A stretch of DNA of 64,000 nucleotides from Pandoraea iniqua (GTDB taxonomy: Bacteria > Pseudomonadota > Gammaproteobacteria > Burkholderiales > Burkholderiaceae). The first letter of the stretch is position 1. Every line of letters begins with the position of its first letter. The translations under genes and the position numbers were made by a program. Location: the NCBI RefSeq assembly GCF_902459685.1, contig NZ_CABPSF010000001.1, positions 62,001 through 126,000 on the forward strand. The letters are read 5' to 3'. The notes below the pieces were generated by a model. The model did not search any database. It was not told where the DNA came from and saw only the letters and a program-made list of their open reading frames with translations. Shown in pieces: positions 26,515 to 35,620 of the stretch.

Positions 26515-28614
26515 TCAGGCCTTGCGCAGCGCCTGTAACAGAAAGCGCGCCGGGTCGATGGCGTCGGCCAGATCGCTGCCCACGGGCCACGGCTCGCCGT
26601 CGATCTGGCTGGCAACCAATTCTGCGCAGAGCGCCGCGAAGACCAGACCGCGAGAACCGAACGCAAAGCTCGCGTACAGGCCTGGCAGCCGAGGCAGGTC
26701 TCGCAGGTGGCCCCCGGCCAACCGGCGGCCCTGCGGGTCGCTGCTGGCGATTGCGGGCATATCCGGCAGTTGACCGGCCATCGGCAAACGGTCGGTGACC
26801 AGCGCCCGGAAGGCGGTACGTCCGCCGAGTTCGGCGGCGGCGCTGGCACTTCCCAACCCGCCTTCCCCATCGCCAAAGGCTTCAGCATGGTCAGGCAGCA
26901 ACGTGGCGAGGCGGCGCAGGTTGGCCTGATGGTCGCCGACGCGGACATCGGTCGCCGGATCGTCGAAACCGTATGTGGCGCCCGTGATCGGGCCTGCCCC
27001 GCCCAGCGGCGATGGGGCAACGTAGCCCTCGCCACAGACCGGTATGCGCAGATCGGGGAGTGAATCGGGCGGCAGGAAGGTCAGTTGACCGCGTACCCGT
27101 TGGACGGGAATGAACTCGGGCGCGAGATACGGGCCCAGCAGGCGTTGCGACTCATCGGCGGCGGTGACGACCGCCACGGCGGCGTCTGCCAGCACCCGTC
27201 CGGTCTCGTCGATGGCCAGCCAGCGGCCGTCCCGGTGTTCCAGCCGCTCGACGCTCACGCCGTAGCGGGCATCGAGCGACGGGCCGGCGGCGACCAGTTC
27301 CGCGCGGCACAGCATTGCCGGGGCCAGCCAGCCGCCTTCCGGGAACCAGAGGCCGCCATATGCCAGCGTTTCCCCGGCGAGCGCCGAGGCTTGGGCCGCA
27401 TCGACCCACTTCACGTATTCCTCGGGATAGCCATGCACCGCGACCAGTTGCGCGAGGCCGTGCGCGTCGTCGTCGTCCGAGGCCACCTGCAACAGGCCGT
27501 CGGCGCGTCCGGGCAGGCCGCCCGGCAGCGTGCGCCATTGCGACAGCGCGTACAGGAAGCCGGCGCGCGTAAGGCGGGAGAGCACGTTGTCGTCCGCCGA
27601 TAGCTGCGGATGGAAGACGCCTGCCGGATTGCCCGAGGCTGCCGAACCCGATGCCTCTGCCCGTTCGAACAGTTTCACCCGCCAGCCGCGCGCGACGAGC
27701 CGCAATGCCATGGCGGCACCCGCCATCCCCGCGCCGATGATGATGGCGGTATCTGCGGCTTCTGCGTTATCCGCGGTATCTGATTCGGCGGCGGCCGTCC
27801 GCAACTCACGCCATGCTGGCGCATTGGGTGTATTGGGCATATTGGGCGCATCGGGCGGATCGTAGCGGCGCATGCGGTAAGGCGGCGCGTAGACACCTGC
27901 AAGCGACTCGCGAGTGTGTTCGTCGCCTTCACGACGCGTCATCTGAAAGCCCGCAGCCTCGAGATCGCGTGGTATCTGCCCGGCGCTAGTGTAGGTCGCA
28001 AGCGTCGCCCCTTCCCGCGCCATCTTGCCCAGCGTCTTGAAGACCACTGGCGTCCACAGGTCGGGGTTCTTGGCCGGGTCGAAGCCGTCGATAAAGAACG
28101 CGTCAGCGCCCACACGCAGGTCCGGCATCAAGTCGGAGAAGTCGCCGAACCCGATGCTCAGCACGACACCGGGGGCCGGTTCCAGCCGGTGCCAGCCCGC
28201 CACGGGCAACGGCCAGATATCGCACAACCGCTGCACGAGCGGCGCGAGTTCGGTCATGCCGGGCTGCACCAGCAGCGGCGTCAGCGTCTGGCGGAGGTCG
28301 CGCGGGCGGAACGGGAATTTCTCGACCGACACGAAGTGCAGGCGCTTGGGGCGTTGCGGATCGTCGCGCCACGCGGCCCATGTCGCCAGAAAGTTCAGGC
28401 CCAGACCGAAGCCCGTCTCGACGATCACGAACTGATCGCGCCCCTGCCAGCGTTGAGGCAGGTCATTCCCGTCGAGAAACACGTGACGGGCATGCGCGAG
28501 TGCGCCTTCCACGGGGTGATAAACGTCGTCGAACTCGGCCGAGTACGGCGTGCCGTCATCGGTTCGGGCCGGTTCTGCCGGCACGATCGGGCGCAAACCG
28601 GCGCGGCGCTTCAT
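26515..28614 (-). CDS. mnmC: Bifunctional tRNA 5-methylaminomethyl-2-thiouridine biosynthesis protein MnmC
   Basis: 699-residue fusion completing the mnm5s2U34 wobble modification. The N-terminal half (about 1-250) is the SAM-dependent methyltransferase MnmC2 (FVIVETGFGLGLNFLATWAA, FFIDGFDPAKNPDLWTPVVF). The C-terminal half is the FAD-dependent oxidase MnmC1, starting with the dinucleotide motif IIIGAGMAGAAMALRLVARG and ending GSRGLVFAALCAELVASQ. It acts downstream of MnmE/MnmG, and mnmE is also in this window. It overlaps the upstream CLC gene by the ATGA tetranucleotide. Confidence 0.95.
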   Translation of the reverse strand: MKRRAGLRPIVPAEPARTDDGTPYSAEFDDVYHPVEGALAHARHVFLDGNDLPQRWQGRDQFVIVETGFGLGLNFLATWAAWRDDPQRPKRLHFVSVEKFPFRPRDLRQTLTPLLVQPGMTELAPLVQRLCDIWPLPVAGWHRLEPAPGVVLSIGFGDFSDLMPDLRVGADAFFIDGFDPAKNPDLWTPVVFKTLGKMAREGATLATYTSAGQIPRDLEAAGFQMTRREGDEHTRESLAGVYAPPYRMRRYDPPDAPNMPNTPNAPAWRELRTAAAESDTADNAEAADTAIIIGAGMAGAAMALRLVARGWRVKLFERAEASGSAASGNPAGVFHPQLSADDNVLSRLTRAGFLYALSQWRTLPGGLPGRADGLLQVASDDDDAHGLAQLVAVHGYPEEYVKWVDAAQASALAGETLAYGGLWFPEGGWLAPAMLCRAELVAAGPSLDARYGVSVERLEHRDGRWLAIDETGRVLADAAVAVVTAADESQRLLGPYLAPEFIPVQRVRGQLTFLPPDSLPDLRIPVCGEGYVAPSPLGGAGPITGATYGFDDPATDVRVGDHQANLRRLATLLPDHAEAFGDGEGGLGSASAAAELGGRTAFRALVTDRLPMAGQLPDMPAIASSDPQGRRLAGGHLRDLPRLPGLYASFAFGSRGLVFAALCAELVASQIDGEPWPVGSDLADAIDPARFLLQALRKA

Positions 28615-30395
28615 TCGCTCCCCCGCTCTTCGGTCACGATCTCGATCAGCCCGGGCAGCGACACCACGCCGAGCCAGCGGCCGTCGGCCGCGGCGACCGG
28701 AATCCAGTCGGCATGTAACTTCGCCACCGCGCGCAGTGCGCTGACCAGCGCCATCTCACCATCGAGCGCGTTGCAAGGGGCGACGATCTCCGTCCATTGC
28801 GCAGGCTCGCCGGTCGCCTGCCGGCGCCACCAGCTTGCGGCGTCGAGCATGCCGACCAGACGGCCGTCTTCCGCACGCACGACCAGATTGCGGTATCCCG
28901 TCTCGACAAATCGTTCGCCGATGGCCTCCGGCGAGAGGTTGGCCGTCACCACGGCGTCGCTGGCGTCCGGATCGACGGCCAGCGACGACAGCCGCATCTG
29001 GCTCGCCTCGCCGGTCATCGACAACCAGCGCCCGGCCACCAGATTGCGGCGCAGCGACTTGGCGTACACCGAGTCTTCTCGCAACGTATGCGCGGTGAGA
29101 TACGCCGTGACGCAGGCCAGCATGAGCGGCAGCACGACCTGATAACTCAGCGTCATCTCGAAGATCATCAGAATCGACATCAACGGCGCATAGGTGGTGG
29201 CAGCAAGAAACGCCCCCATACCGACGACCGCATAGCTGCTGGCGACCGACGCCGTGGCCGGCGCGAGCGCGTTCATGGCGAGACCGTAGAGGCTGCCGAG
29301 CGCTGCGCCGACGAACAGCGTCGGCGTGAACACGCCGCCCACCGCGCCCGACCCCGCCGACGAGGCCGTGGCGAGCACCTTGAACACCAGCACCATGGCA
29401 AGCGCCTGCCACGCCCAGTGCGTGTGCAGTATCGAGTTCACCACGCTGTAGCCATTGCCCCAGACCTGCGGCACTTGCAGCGAGAGCACCCCGACGACCA
29501 GCCCGCCGAGCGCGAGCCTTACGAACAACGGCACGGGCAACGCGCCGAAGCGTTGTTTGGCGGTGTCGAGCAAGCGCAGGAACAGGGGCGCGAGCACGCC
29601 CGCGAGAATGCCCAGCCCGACGTAGAAAAACACTTCCCAGCCCGACACGAAGTCGAAGCGCGGCATCTGATACACCGCCTCGTAGCCGAGAAACTGGCGG
29701 ATGACGATGTTGGCGATGACCGAGGCGACGACCAACGGCCCGAGCGTTGCCGTCGAAATCGAGCCGTAGACGATCTCGGAGATGAATAACGCCCCGGCGA
29801 TCGGCGCGTTATAGGCAGAGGTGATGCCGGCGGTGGCACCGCAGGCCACGAGCAGCCGCAGCCGCTCAGGCGGGAACGCGAGCGCGCGGCCGACCAGCGA
29901 GGCGAACATGGCGGCGAGTTGCACCATCGGCCCTTCCCGGCCGATCGACGCGCCCGAGGCCACCGAGAACAGCGACGACGTGCTTTTCACGAGCGTCTGA
30001 CGCAGGCTCAGCACGCCGGTGCCGATAGCGATGGCTTCCATGTAGTCGTCGGCCCCCTTCTTGGGCACCCAGAGCGTGGCGTACTGGAGGATCAGCCCGG
30101 CGATGAGACCGCCGGTGGTCGGCAACAGCAGGCGCTGCCACCAGTTGAGGTCTATGGCGAGCTCGACCATGCCGCTGTGGTGGCCCGCGAGGAGAAATTG
30201 CAGGCCGGAGAGCGCTTCGCGAAACGCGACGGTGGCTAACGCCCCCAACAGACCGACGATGCCGGCGAGCAGCAGCGTGATTTGCAGGGTGTTGGGCGCG
30301 AACTGACGACGCACCCACACGACGACGGGCAACTTGGCCCAAGCGGACACTGCTGACACGGATAGGAGACTGTCGTGATCGAAATTGGGTCTCAT
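28611..30395 (-). CDS. CLC-type chloride channel/antiporter with C-terminal CBS domain
   Basis: 594-residue protein. The CLC membrane core (about 30-430) carries GREGPMVQLA with the gating glutamate and GSGAVGGVFTPTLFVGAALG. The first selectivity motif (GSGIP in ClcA) is replaced here by GADDYMEAI, as in ClcB-like members. About 150 C-terminal residues form a CBS region (NLVVRAEDGRLVGMLDAASW, WIPVAAADGRWLGVVSLPG) that could sense nucleotides. Its stop overlaps the mnmC start (ATGA). Ion coupling cannot be inferred with certainty. Confidence 0.9.
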   Translation of the reverse strand: MRPNFDHDSLLSVSAVSAWAKLPVVVWVRRQFAPNTLQITLLLAGIVGLLGALATVAFREALSGLQFLLAGHHSGMVELAIDLNWWQRLLLPTTGGLIAGLILQYATLWVPKKGADDYMEAIAIGTGVLSLRQTLVKSTSSLFSVASGASIGREGPMVQLAAMFASLVGRALAFPPERLRLLVACGATAGITSAYNAPIAGALFISEIVYGSISTATLGPLVVASVIANIVIRQFLGYEAVYQMPRFDFVSGWEVFFYVGLGILAGVLAPLFLRLLDTAKQRFGALPVPLFVRLALGGLVVGVLSLQVPQVWGNGYSVVNSILHTHWAWQALAMVLVFKVLATASSAGSGAVGGVFTPTLFVGAALGSLYGLAMNALAPATASVASSYAVVGMGAFLAATTYAPLMSILMIFEMTLSYQVVLPLMLACVTAYLTAHTLREDSVYAKSLRRNLVAGRWLSMTGEASQMRLSSLAVDPDASDAVVTANLSPEAIGERFVETGYRNLVVRAEDGRLVGMLDAASWWRRQATGEPAQWTEIVAPCNALDGEMALVSALRAVAKLHADWIPVAAADGRWLGVVSLPGLIEIVTEERGSE

Positions 30396-30489
30396 GGTAT
30401 CGACCGACGACTTATTTTGAAAGCGCGGGACCGGCGCGCCGGGCGCCGGGAACGGGCGATTTTCGGCATGAAGGGGACTTTTGGACGGG

Positions 30490-30865
30490 AACGTGACTTT
30501 TTGCTCCCGTCGTTCTCGCTAAAACTGAGCGTTGCTCACGTAAGGTATTTTTTAGCGGTCATCGCCCCTGCTTCGCGTTGAGCTTCCTAGATAGCGTCGA
30601 TTTGAAATCCATTTCGAACGGCTGGATCGATTTCAGCCGAGGGGCATTTTTTGAGGGCCTGAGCGATTTTGGCCTGCCGATTCCCGGCAAAAACTGAGCC
30701 GGCCTCAGATAAGCGGGTTTCGCTAGCTTAGTTACATCGCTGTGCACCGCCTTCGCATGTCTCGCGCGACGTATTCCCCGGCGGCATTTTCCGAGATCGA
30801 TTTTCCGTACGCCCCGGCCATCCAGCGACTTCTGAGCGTGATTCAGATAAAGGTAATTTCTGAGG
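30490..30865. repeat. Three degenerate hairpin-bearing repeats in a gene-free interval
   Basis: The 650-bp interval between the CLC gene and the marR-like gene has three related segments centred at 30521-30550, 30691-30720 and 30827-30856. Each contains CTGAGC, six variable bases, then CA-2 nt-TAA. In the first two, the motif starts AAAACTGAGC. The arms can pair (TGAGC-GTT-GCTCA; CTGAG-CCGGC-CTCAG; CTGA-GCGTGAT-TCAG). A related T-rich segment lies 20-30 bp before each (GACTTTTTG, GCGATTTTGG, TCGATTTTCC). Spacing is 170 and 137 bp. No protein family is recognisable in any frame. Confidence 0.6.
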
Positions 30866-31111
30866 CACGGCGCCTTCGCCAAACCGCCCGCGACATGATT
30901 TTTTGCCATTTCCAGAGAGGCGTATTTTCCACGGCCGATTTCCGCGCGCAGGGGCGCCCCGCCCGCATTTCTGAGACGTCGCCGGCAAGCCGCACACAGG
31001 CACACAGGCACTAAAAGCGCATGCCGGAATAGCGGCACCTGCTTGGCCGACGCCTCGAAAAATCACGCGTCACGAATTCGTCATACCAACCCGCAATCAA
31101 CTGGTCACATT

Positions 31112-31132
31112 CCATTCAGTGAAATAGAATGG
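31112..31132. promoter_or_regulatory. Inverted repeat before the OhrR-like gene
   Basis: CCATTC (31112-31117) and GAATGG (31127-31132) form a 6-bp-armed inverted repeat 12 bp before the chosen start codon. An operator bound by the gene's own product is plausible for a MarR-family regulator. Confidence 0.4.
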
Positions 31133-31144
31133 CACGCAATTGAA

Positions 31145-31624
31145 ATGGAACTGAAAAGCACCACCCGAATGGCAGTCAGCAAAAAAGGCACACAAAAATC
31201 ACCCGTGTGTCTCGAAGAGCAGTTGGGTTTCGCGTTGTACTCGGCTTCGCTTGCCATGACCAAAGCGCACAAGCCGATGCTCGATCGACTTGGGCTGACG
31301 TACTCGCAATATCTCGCGATGGTCGTGCTCTGGGAGCAGGACGACATCGCCGTCAATCAACTCGGTGCACGCCTCGGGCTCGACTCGGGAACGCTCACGC
31401 CGCTGCTGAAAAGACTGGAATCCATGGGGCTTTTGACGCGTCGACGCGGTCATATCGACGAACGTCAGGTGTTTATCGACCTGACCCCGCGCGGCGTGAA
31501 TCTGCGTCGCGAAGCGCGTCAGGTGCCGGCGCAAATTCAAGCCGCCACCGGTCAATCCGACACGGCACAAAAGACCTTGCGCAACTTGTTGCTGCAACTT
31601 CGCGACGCCCTCGGCGAGGCGTAA
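31145..31624 (+). CDS. OhrR-like MarR family regulator lacking the canonical peroxide-sensing Cys
   Basis: 159-residue winged-helix regulator. The core LYSASLAMTKAHKPMLDRLG, LTYSQYLAMVVLWEQDD and LDSGTLTPLLKRLESMGLLT is the OhrR organic-hydroperoxide sensor signature. In OhrR the reactive Cys sits in QLCFALYS. Here that position is Gly (EEQLGFALYS), and the only Cys of the protein is five residues earlier (SPVCLEE). ATG 31145 is preferred; the frame is open upstream to 31043, and ATG 31169 is an alternative. None has a strong ribosome-binding site. No ohr peroxidase gene is adjacent. Confidence 0.85.
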   Translation: MELKSTTRMAVSKKGTQKSPVCLEEQLGFALYSASLAMTKAHKPMLDRLGLTYSQYLAMVVLWEQDDIAVNQLGARLGLDSGTLTPLLKRLESMGLLTRRRGHIDERQVFIDLTPRGVNLRREARQVPAQIQAATGQSDTAQKTLRNLLLQLRDALGEA

Positions 31625-31663
31625 AAAAACAAAACGCGTGCCCTTCTTCGGAAAGGCACGCGT
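31623..31663 (-). terminator. Terminator between convergent regulator and dedA genes
   Basis: Nine-base stem ACGCGTGCC / GGCACGCGT (31634-31642 / 31655-31663). On the minus strand it is followed by a T-rich run (complement of 31623-31633), so it terminates the leftward dedA transcript. It may also slow the rightward one. Confidence 0.82.
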
Positions 31664-31704
31664 CATTGAGTTGCGCGCAATTGAATCGGCTGCCGGTGAA
31701 AAGA

Positions 31705-32652
31705 TCAGTGCGCCGGCATCAGCATCTCGAAGCCGGCGATCTTCTCTACGTGGTAGCCGGCATCGCGCCATGCATCCAGTCCGCCGAGCAGCGGACGCAC
31801 TTCCGCAAAGCCCTGTTGCCGCAATTGCTGGGCGAGCCGCGCCGCCGTGACTTCGTTCGGACAGGCGCAAAACACCACAATCCGACGGTCGCGGGGAATA
31901 TCCCGGAGCTTGCTGGCGATGTCGTCCGGCTCGATGGCGATCGCGCCGGGAATCGTGAACGGGTCGATGGCACGGCGTGCTGCCGAGCGAACATCGATCA
32001 CGACCGGCGTGATCTCGTCCTTCATCCATGTTTCAAGCGTCTGCACGCCGATACGTGCCATGCGCAGCGAGCGCAGCAGGCGGTAACGATTGAGCCAGCG
32101 GTTGAGCAGGTAGAGCGCGAAGACGATCACCACGAGCCAGAGAACGCCCCGGCCGAGGGTGTCGAAGGCGTCGAGCACCGACACGATGTGCGACGAGAAG
32201 CCCACACCCAGTGCCACGGCCACGCCCGACCAGAGCATCGCGCCCAGCGCGTCGTAGAGCAAAAACTTGCGCCACGACACGCCTAGCGCCCCGGCCATCG
32301 GCACCGACAAGGCCGAGAGACCCGGCACGAACCGCGCGAACAGCAGCACGCGCACGCCGTAGCGGCCCATAGAGCCTTCGGTGCGGCTCACGCAGGTGTC
32401 GGGCGAGATCGACAGGCGGCACATCAGTCGCAGGATGTGATGACCGTAGCGGCGCCCGGCCAAAAACCAGATGACGTCACCGAGCAGCGCGGCGGCAGCG
32501 GCCAGCGCGATGATGCCGAGGGGCGGGAACAGCGCCGTCGAGGCGGTGACGATGAGCGTGGGATACGCCGGCAACGGCAGGCCCAGCGCCTGTCCGAAGA
32601 TATTCAGAAAGACGAGCCAGAGGCCATAGCGGGCAATCAGATCGAACAGCAT
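31705..32652 (-). CDS. DedA-family membrane protein fused to a rhodanese domain
   Basis: 315-residue fusion. Residues about 1-200 form a DedA/SNARE-associated membrane domain (GQALGLPLPAYPTLIVTAST, RVLLFARFVPGLSALSVPMA, GVSWRKFLLYDALGAMLWSG); DedA proteins are implicated in lipid-carrier flipping. The last 110 residues are a rhodanese domain (ITPVVIDVRSAARRAIDPFT) with the candidate sulfur-accepting Cys in VVFCACPNEVT. This fusion is widespread in Burkholderiales. It is a single gene on the minus strand with its own terminator. Confidence 0.9.
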   Translation of the reverse strand: MLFDLIARYGLWLVFLNIFGQALGLPLPAYPTLIVTASTALFPPLGIIALAAAAALLGDVIWFLAGRRYGHHILRLMCRLSISPDTCVSRTEGSMGRYGVRVLLFARFVPGLSALSVPMAGALGVSWRKFLLYDALGAMLWSGVAVALGVGFSSHIVSVLDAFDTLGRGVLWLVVIVFALYLLNRWLNRYRLLRSLRMARIGVQTLETWMKDEITPVVIDVRSAARRAIDPFTIPGAIAIEPDDIASKLRDIPRDRRIVVFCACPNEVTAARLAQQLRQQGFAEVRPLLGGLDAWRDAGYHVEKIAGFEMLMPAH

Positions 32653-32782
32653 GCCGGTACCTGAGCGAATTTACGCAATAACGCATGGTAGCCCCCGGCC
32701 ATGACGGCCAGAAGCCCGTATCTCGAAAAGTATTGTTGCTCTTTTGGAACGATCGCGGGCGAAATCGCCGTCGGTGACGTTT

Positions 32783-34348
32783 TTAGTGCCCCATCGACGC
32801 CTTCGTGCCCCGCTTGGGCTTGGTCATCCACACCAGCGCCGCCATGGCGAGAAACACGTAGCCGGACAAGTGGAAGATGTCGTTCGTCGCCAGCATGAAC
32901 GACTGCCGTGTAACCAGATCGTTGAGCACGCCGATCTCCGCCCCGTTGGTGAGGCCCAGCCCCTGCCGCAACTGGTCGAGATAGCTCGTGGTGGCATCGG
33001 AGTACGGTGTGACGCTCTCGGCCAGCCGCGCGTGGTGGTAGATCGCCCGGTCTTCCCACATCGTCGTGCTCACGGCGGTGCCGATGGCGCCCGAGAGCGT
33101 GCGGAAGAAGTTCGACAGCCCGGATGCCGCGGCCAGCCGGTCGTCGGAAATGCTGGAGAGCGTGATGGTCGTCACCGGCACGAAAAAGCAGGCGATGCCG
33201 ATGCCCTGCACCAGCCGTGGCTCGATGACTTTCGCGAACGACAGGTTGAGCGCGAAATGCGAGTTCCAAAACGACACCCCCGCGAACACGAAGAACGCGA
33301 ACGACGCCACGGCGCGCAGATTCAGCTTGTCCATGTTCTGCCCGATGATCGGCGAGAGAATCAGCGCCAATAAGCCGACTGGCGCGGTCGCGAGCCCGGC
33401 TTTACCCGCCGTGTAATCCATCACCGTTTGCAGCCATAGCGGGAAGATTACGACGGAGGCGAAAAACGTCATGAAGCCGAACGAGATCACCACCACCCCA
33501 AGCGCGAAATTGCGGTCTTTGAACAGCGTGAGATCGACGATGGGTTTGTCGGACGTGAGCTCCCAGAGAATCAGCAACGACAGACAGATCGCGGCCGTGA
33601 TCGCGAGCGTGACGATCAGGCTGTTGTTGAACCAGTCGCGATCCTTGCCGAGGTCGAGCATCATTTGCAGCGACCCCACACCGATGGCGAGCAGCGCCAG
33701 CCCGACGAGATCGATGGGGATGGTCTGGGTTTTGGTTTCGTGTCCGCGCAGCAGCAGATAGCACGCGACAGCCGAGAATATGCCGACCGGCACGTTGATA
33801 TAGAAGATCCACGGCCACGTGTAGTTGTCGGTGATCCACCCGCCGACCACGGGGCCGAAGATCGGCGCGACGATCACTGTCATGGCCCATAAGCCGAGCG
33901 CGAGCCCGCGTTTCTTCTCGGGAAAGCTGCGCAGCAAAATGGTTTGCGAGAGCGGCACCATCGGGCCGGAGACCAGCCCTTGCAGCAGCCGGAAGAACAC
34001 CAGCGATTCCATATTCGGCGCGAGGCCGCACAGCATCGAGGCAATCGTGAACAGCGTGACCGACGTCACGAACAACCGCACTTCGCCCACGCGCCTTGCC
34101 AGCCATCCGGTCAGCGGCACGGCAATGGCGGCGGCCACCGCGTACGAGCTGATGACCCACGTGCCCTGACTGTTCGATACGCCCACACTGCCCGCGATGG
34201 TTGGCACGGCCACGTTCGCAATCGACGTGTCGAGCACTTCCATGAAAGTGCCGAGTGCCAGCCCGACCGTGAGAATGGCCAGTCGGCCGCCCGTGATCGG
34301 GGCGGCTTGTGGCGCGTCGGCTGGGCTGGCGGTAGCGGCGTCAGACAT
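32783..34348 (-). CDS. DHA2-family (EmrB/QacA type) multidrug efflux transporter
   Basis: 521-residue major-facilitator protein with fourteen predicted helices. DHA2 motifs include LGTFMEVLDTSIANVAVPTI in helix 1, GTWVISSYAVAAAIAVPLTG, RLLQGLVSGPMVPLSQTILL, and motif C AMTVIVAPIFGPVVGGWITD. ATG 34348 is chosen (GGGAGAG upstream); the open frame extends 99 bp further without support. No EmrA-type adaptor is adjacent, so it may act alone or with a partner encoded elsewhere. The substrate is unknown. Confidence 0.9.
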   Translation of the reverse strand: MSDAATASPADAPQAAPITGGRLAILTVGLALGTFMEVLDTSIANVAVPTIAGSVGVSNSQGTWVISSYAVAAAIAVPLTGWLARRVGEVRLFVTSVTLFTIASMLCGLAPNMESLVFFRLLQGLVSGPMVPLSQTILLRSFPEKKRGLALGLWAMTVIVAPIFGPVVGGWITDNYTWPWIFYINVPVGIFSAVACYLLLRGHETKTQTIPIDLVGLALLAIGVGSLQMMLDLGKDRDWFNNSLIVTLAITAAICLSLLILWELTSDKPIVDLTLFKDRNFALGVVVISFGFMTFFASVVIFPLWLQTVMDYTAGKAGLATAPVGLLALILSPIIGQNMDKLNLRAVASFAFFVFAGVSFWNSHFALNLSFAKVIEPRLVQGIGIACFFVPVTTITLSSISDDRLAAASGLSNFFRTLSGAIGTAVSTTMWEDRAIYHHARLAESVTPYSDATTSYLDQLRQGLGLTNGAEIGVLNDLVTRQSFMLATNDIFHLSGYVFLAMAALVWMTKPKRGTKASMGH

Positions 34349-34785
34349 GCAAATGCTCTCCCTGATTTGGCGGCCGGCGATCTGAAGTCGCCTGACCATT
34401 CCGAATATTGGATGGTGCCGCAGATCGCCGGGAGATGTGCGACGCAAGTTTGGACGCGATGCTCTAATCGCACCCCTTACGCACCTTTATCCTGTCCGGA
34501 CACCTGCGAACTGCGTGGAATGCGCGTCCTGTAATGGTTTTCAGGCGAACGCTGGCATGCCGCACGACGGTCATGCGGCAAAACGCCGTCAGTTGGCGAT
34601 CACGAGACGTTTTTGCCACTTGACGCCAGACAGTGCACAAGCTTGAATCGGCGTTGACGCCCGATGCGGAGGTTTTCGCGTCGCTGCCCCTGGGCGTTGT
34701 CGGCCGGCTCAGAAAACCAAATGACCCGCGTCGTGCGCTTTTTGCGAACGATGCCGGGCAACGGTAAAACCACAGGAAAAGCCCC
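34349..34785. other. Divergent promoter region between the DHA2 transporter and the MHYT gene
   Basis: 437 bp without a supportable gene. It must contain divergent promoters. I searched for a recognisable riboswitch core or a clear repressor palindrome and found none I can support. AGGAAAAG just before 34786 serves as the ribosome-binding site of the MHYT gene. Confidence 0.45.
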
Positions 34786-35580
34786 ATGCAACCAGGCAGC
34801 GTCATTCCCCTTCAGTACGGCGAGTTTCTCGTCCTGCTTTCGTTTCTGATTTCCGCGCTCGGTGCCTATGTGGCGCTCGTGGCCGCGTCGCGTATCCGCA
34901 ATGAAGATGGTGGCATCAGCGTCGGTTATCTGGCAGTTGCAGCGCTTGCGTTGGGCGGCGTCGGCATCTGGGGCATGCACTTCATCGGCATGGCCGCGCA
35001 GCGCATGCCGTTCCCGGTGTCGTTTGCGTTGTGGCCGACCGTCGGCAGTCTGGTGCTCGCCGTGGTGGTGTCGGGTGCGGCGCTCTGGTACGTCGCTCAG
35101 GCGCCCTACCGCAATGCGATGCACTGCGTGATCGCCGGTGTGGCGGGCGGCCTCGGCATCGCAGGCATGCACTATCTCGGCATGAACGCCGTACGCACGC
35201 AAGCCGTTTTCCAATGGGATACGACGATCATTGCGCTGTCGGTACTCATCGCCATGGTGGCGGCAAGCGTGGCGCTGTGGTTGGCGTTCCATCTGCAAAC
35301 GAGCCTGCAACGCGCGCTCGCGGCAATTGTCATGGCGATTGCGGTGTGCGGCATGCACTACACGGGCATGCTCGCCGGCACGATGATCTGCACGTCGGAA
35401 ACGCGCGCGCAGATCAGCCCGCGCTTGCAGGGCGACCTGCTGCCGTACGGTGTCTTCGTGATTGCGTGCGTGGTGCTGCTGGGGATGGGCGTGCTGCTCT
35501 ATCGCACCGGGCGGCGCCGTCGTGAGCGTATTGCCGCGCGGCTGGACGCCGTGATGCAGCAGCGCACTGGACACGTTTAA
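34786..35580 (+). CDS. Stand-alone MHYT-domain integral membrane sensor
   Basis: 264-residue membrane protein with seven hydrophobic helices and three MHYT repeats: WGMHFIGM, AGMHYLGM and CGMHYTGM. MHYT domains are proposed to bind copper and sense small gases or redox state, usually joined to GGDEF/EAL or histidine-kinase modules. Here there is no output domain, only a short basic C-terminal tail (GRRRRERIAARLDAV). The stop codon TAA is followed by two in-frame copies of the same TAA-containing 12-mer. A strong terminator lies 40 bp beyond. Confidence 0.9.
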   Translation: MQPGSVIPLQYGEFLVLLSFLISALGAYVALVAASRIRNEDGGISVGYLAVAALALGGVGIWGMHFIGMAAQRMPFPVSFALWPTVGSLVLAVVVSGAALWYVAQAPYRNAMHCVIAGVAGGLGIAGMHYLGMNAVRTQAVFQWDTTIIALSVLIAMVAASVALWLAFHLQTSLQRALAAIVMAIAVCGMHYTGMLAGTMICTSETRAQISPRLQGDLLPYGVFVIACVVLLGMGVLLYRTGRRRRERIAARLDAVMQQRTGHV

Positions 35581-35613
35581 CGAAACAATTAACGAAACAA
35601 TTAACGACACAAC
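35578..35613 (+). repeat. Triplicated 12-bp repeat containing the MHYT gene stop codon
   Basis: TAACGAAACAAT occurs twice exactly (35578-35589, 35590-35601), then once with two changes (35602-35613). Because the unit is 12 bp, each copy places a TAA in the gene's frame. Confidence 0.9.
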
Positions 35614-35620
35614 ACAAAGC

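Noticed and set aside
30559-31038. 159-codon minus-strand frame in the CLC-marR interval
   Set aside because: No family resemblance, unusual composition, and it spans the degenerate repeats; the DNA repeats explain its internal similarity better than a gene would.
34349-34785. Possible c-di-GMP or other riboswitch before the MHYT gene
   Set aside because: I could not place the conserved core elements or the paired helices, so I do not support it.
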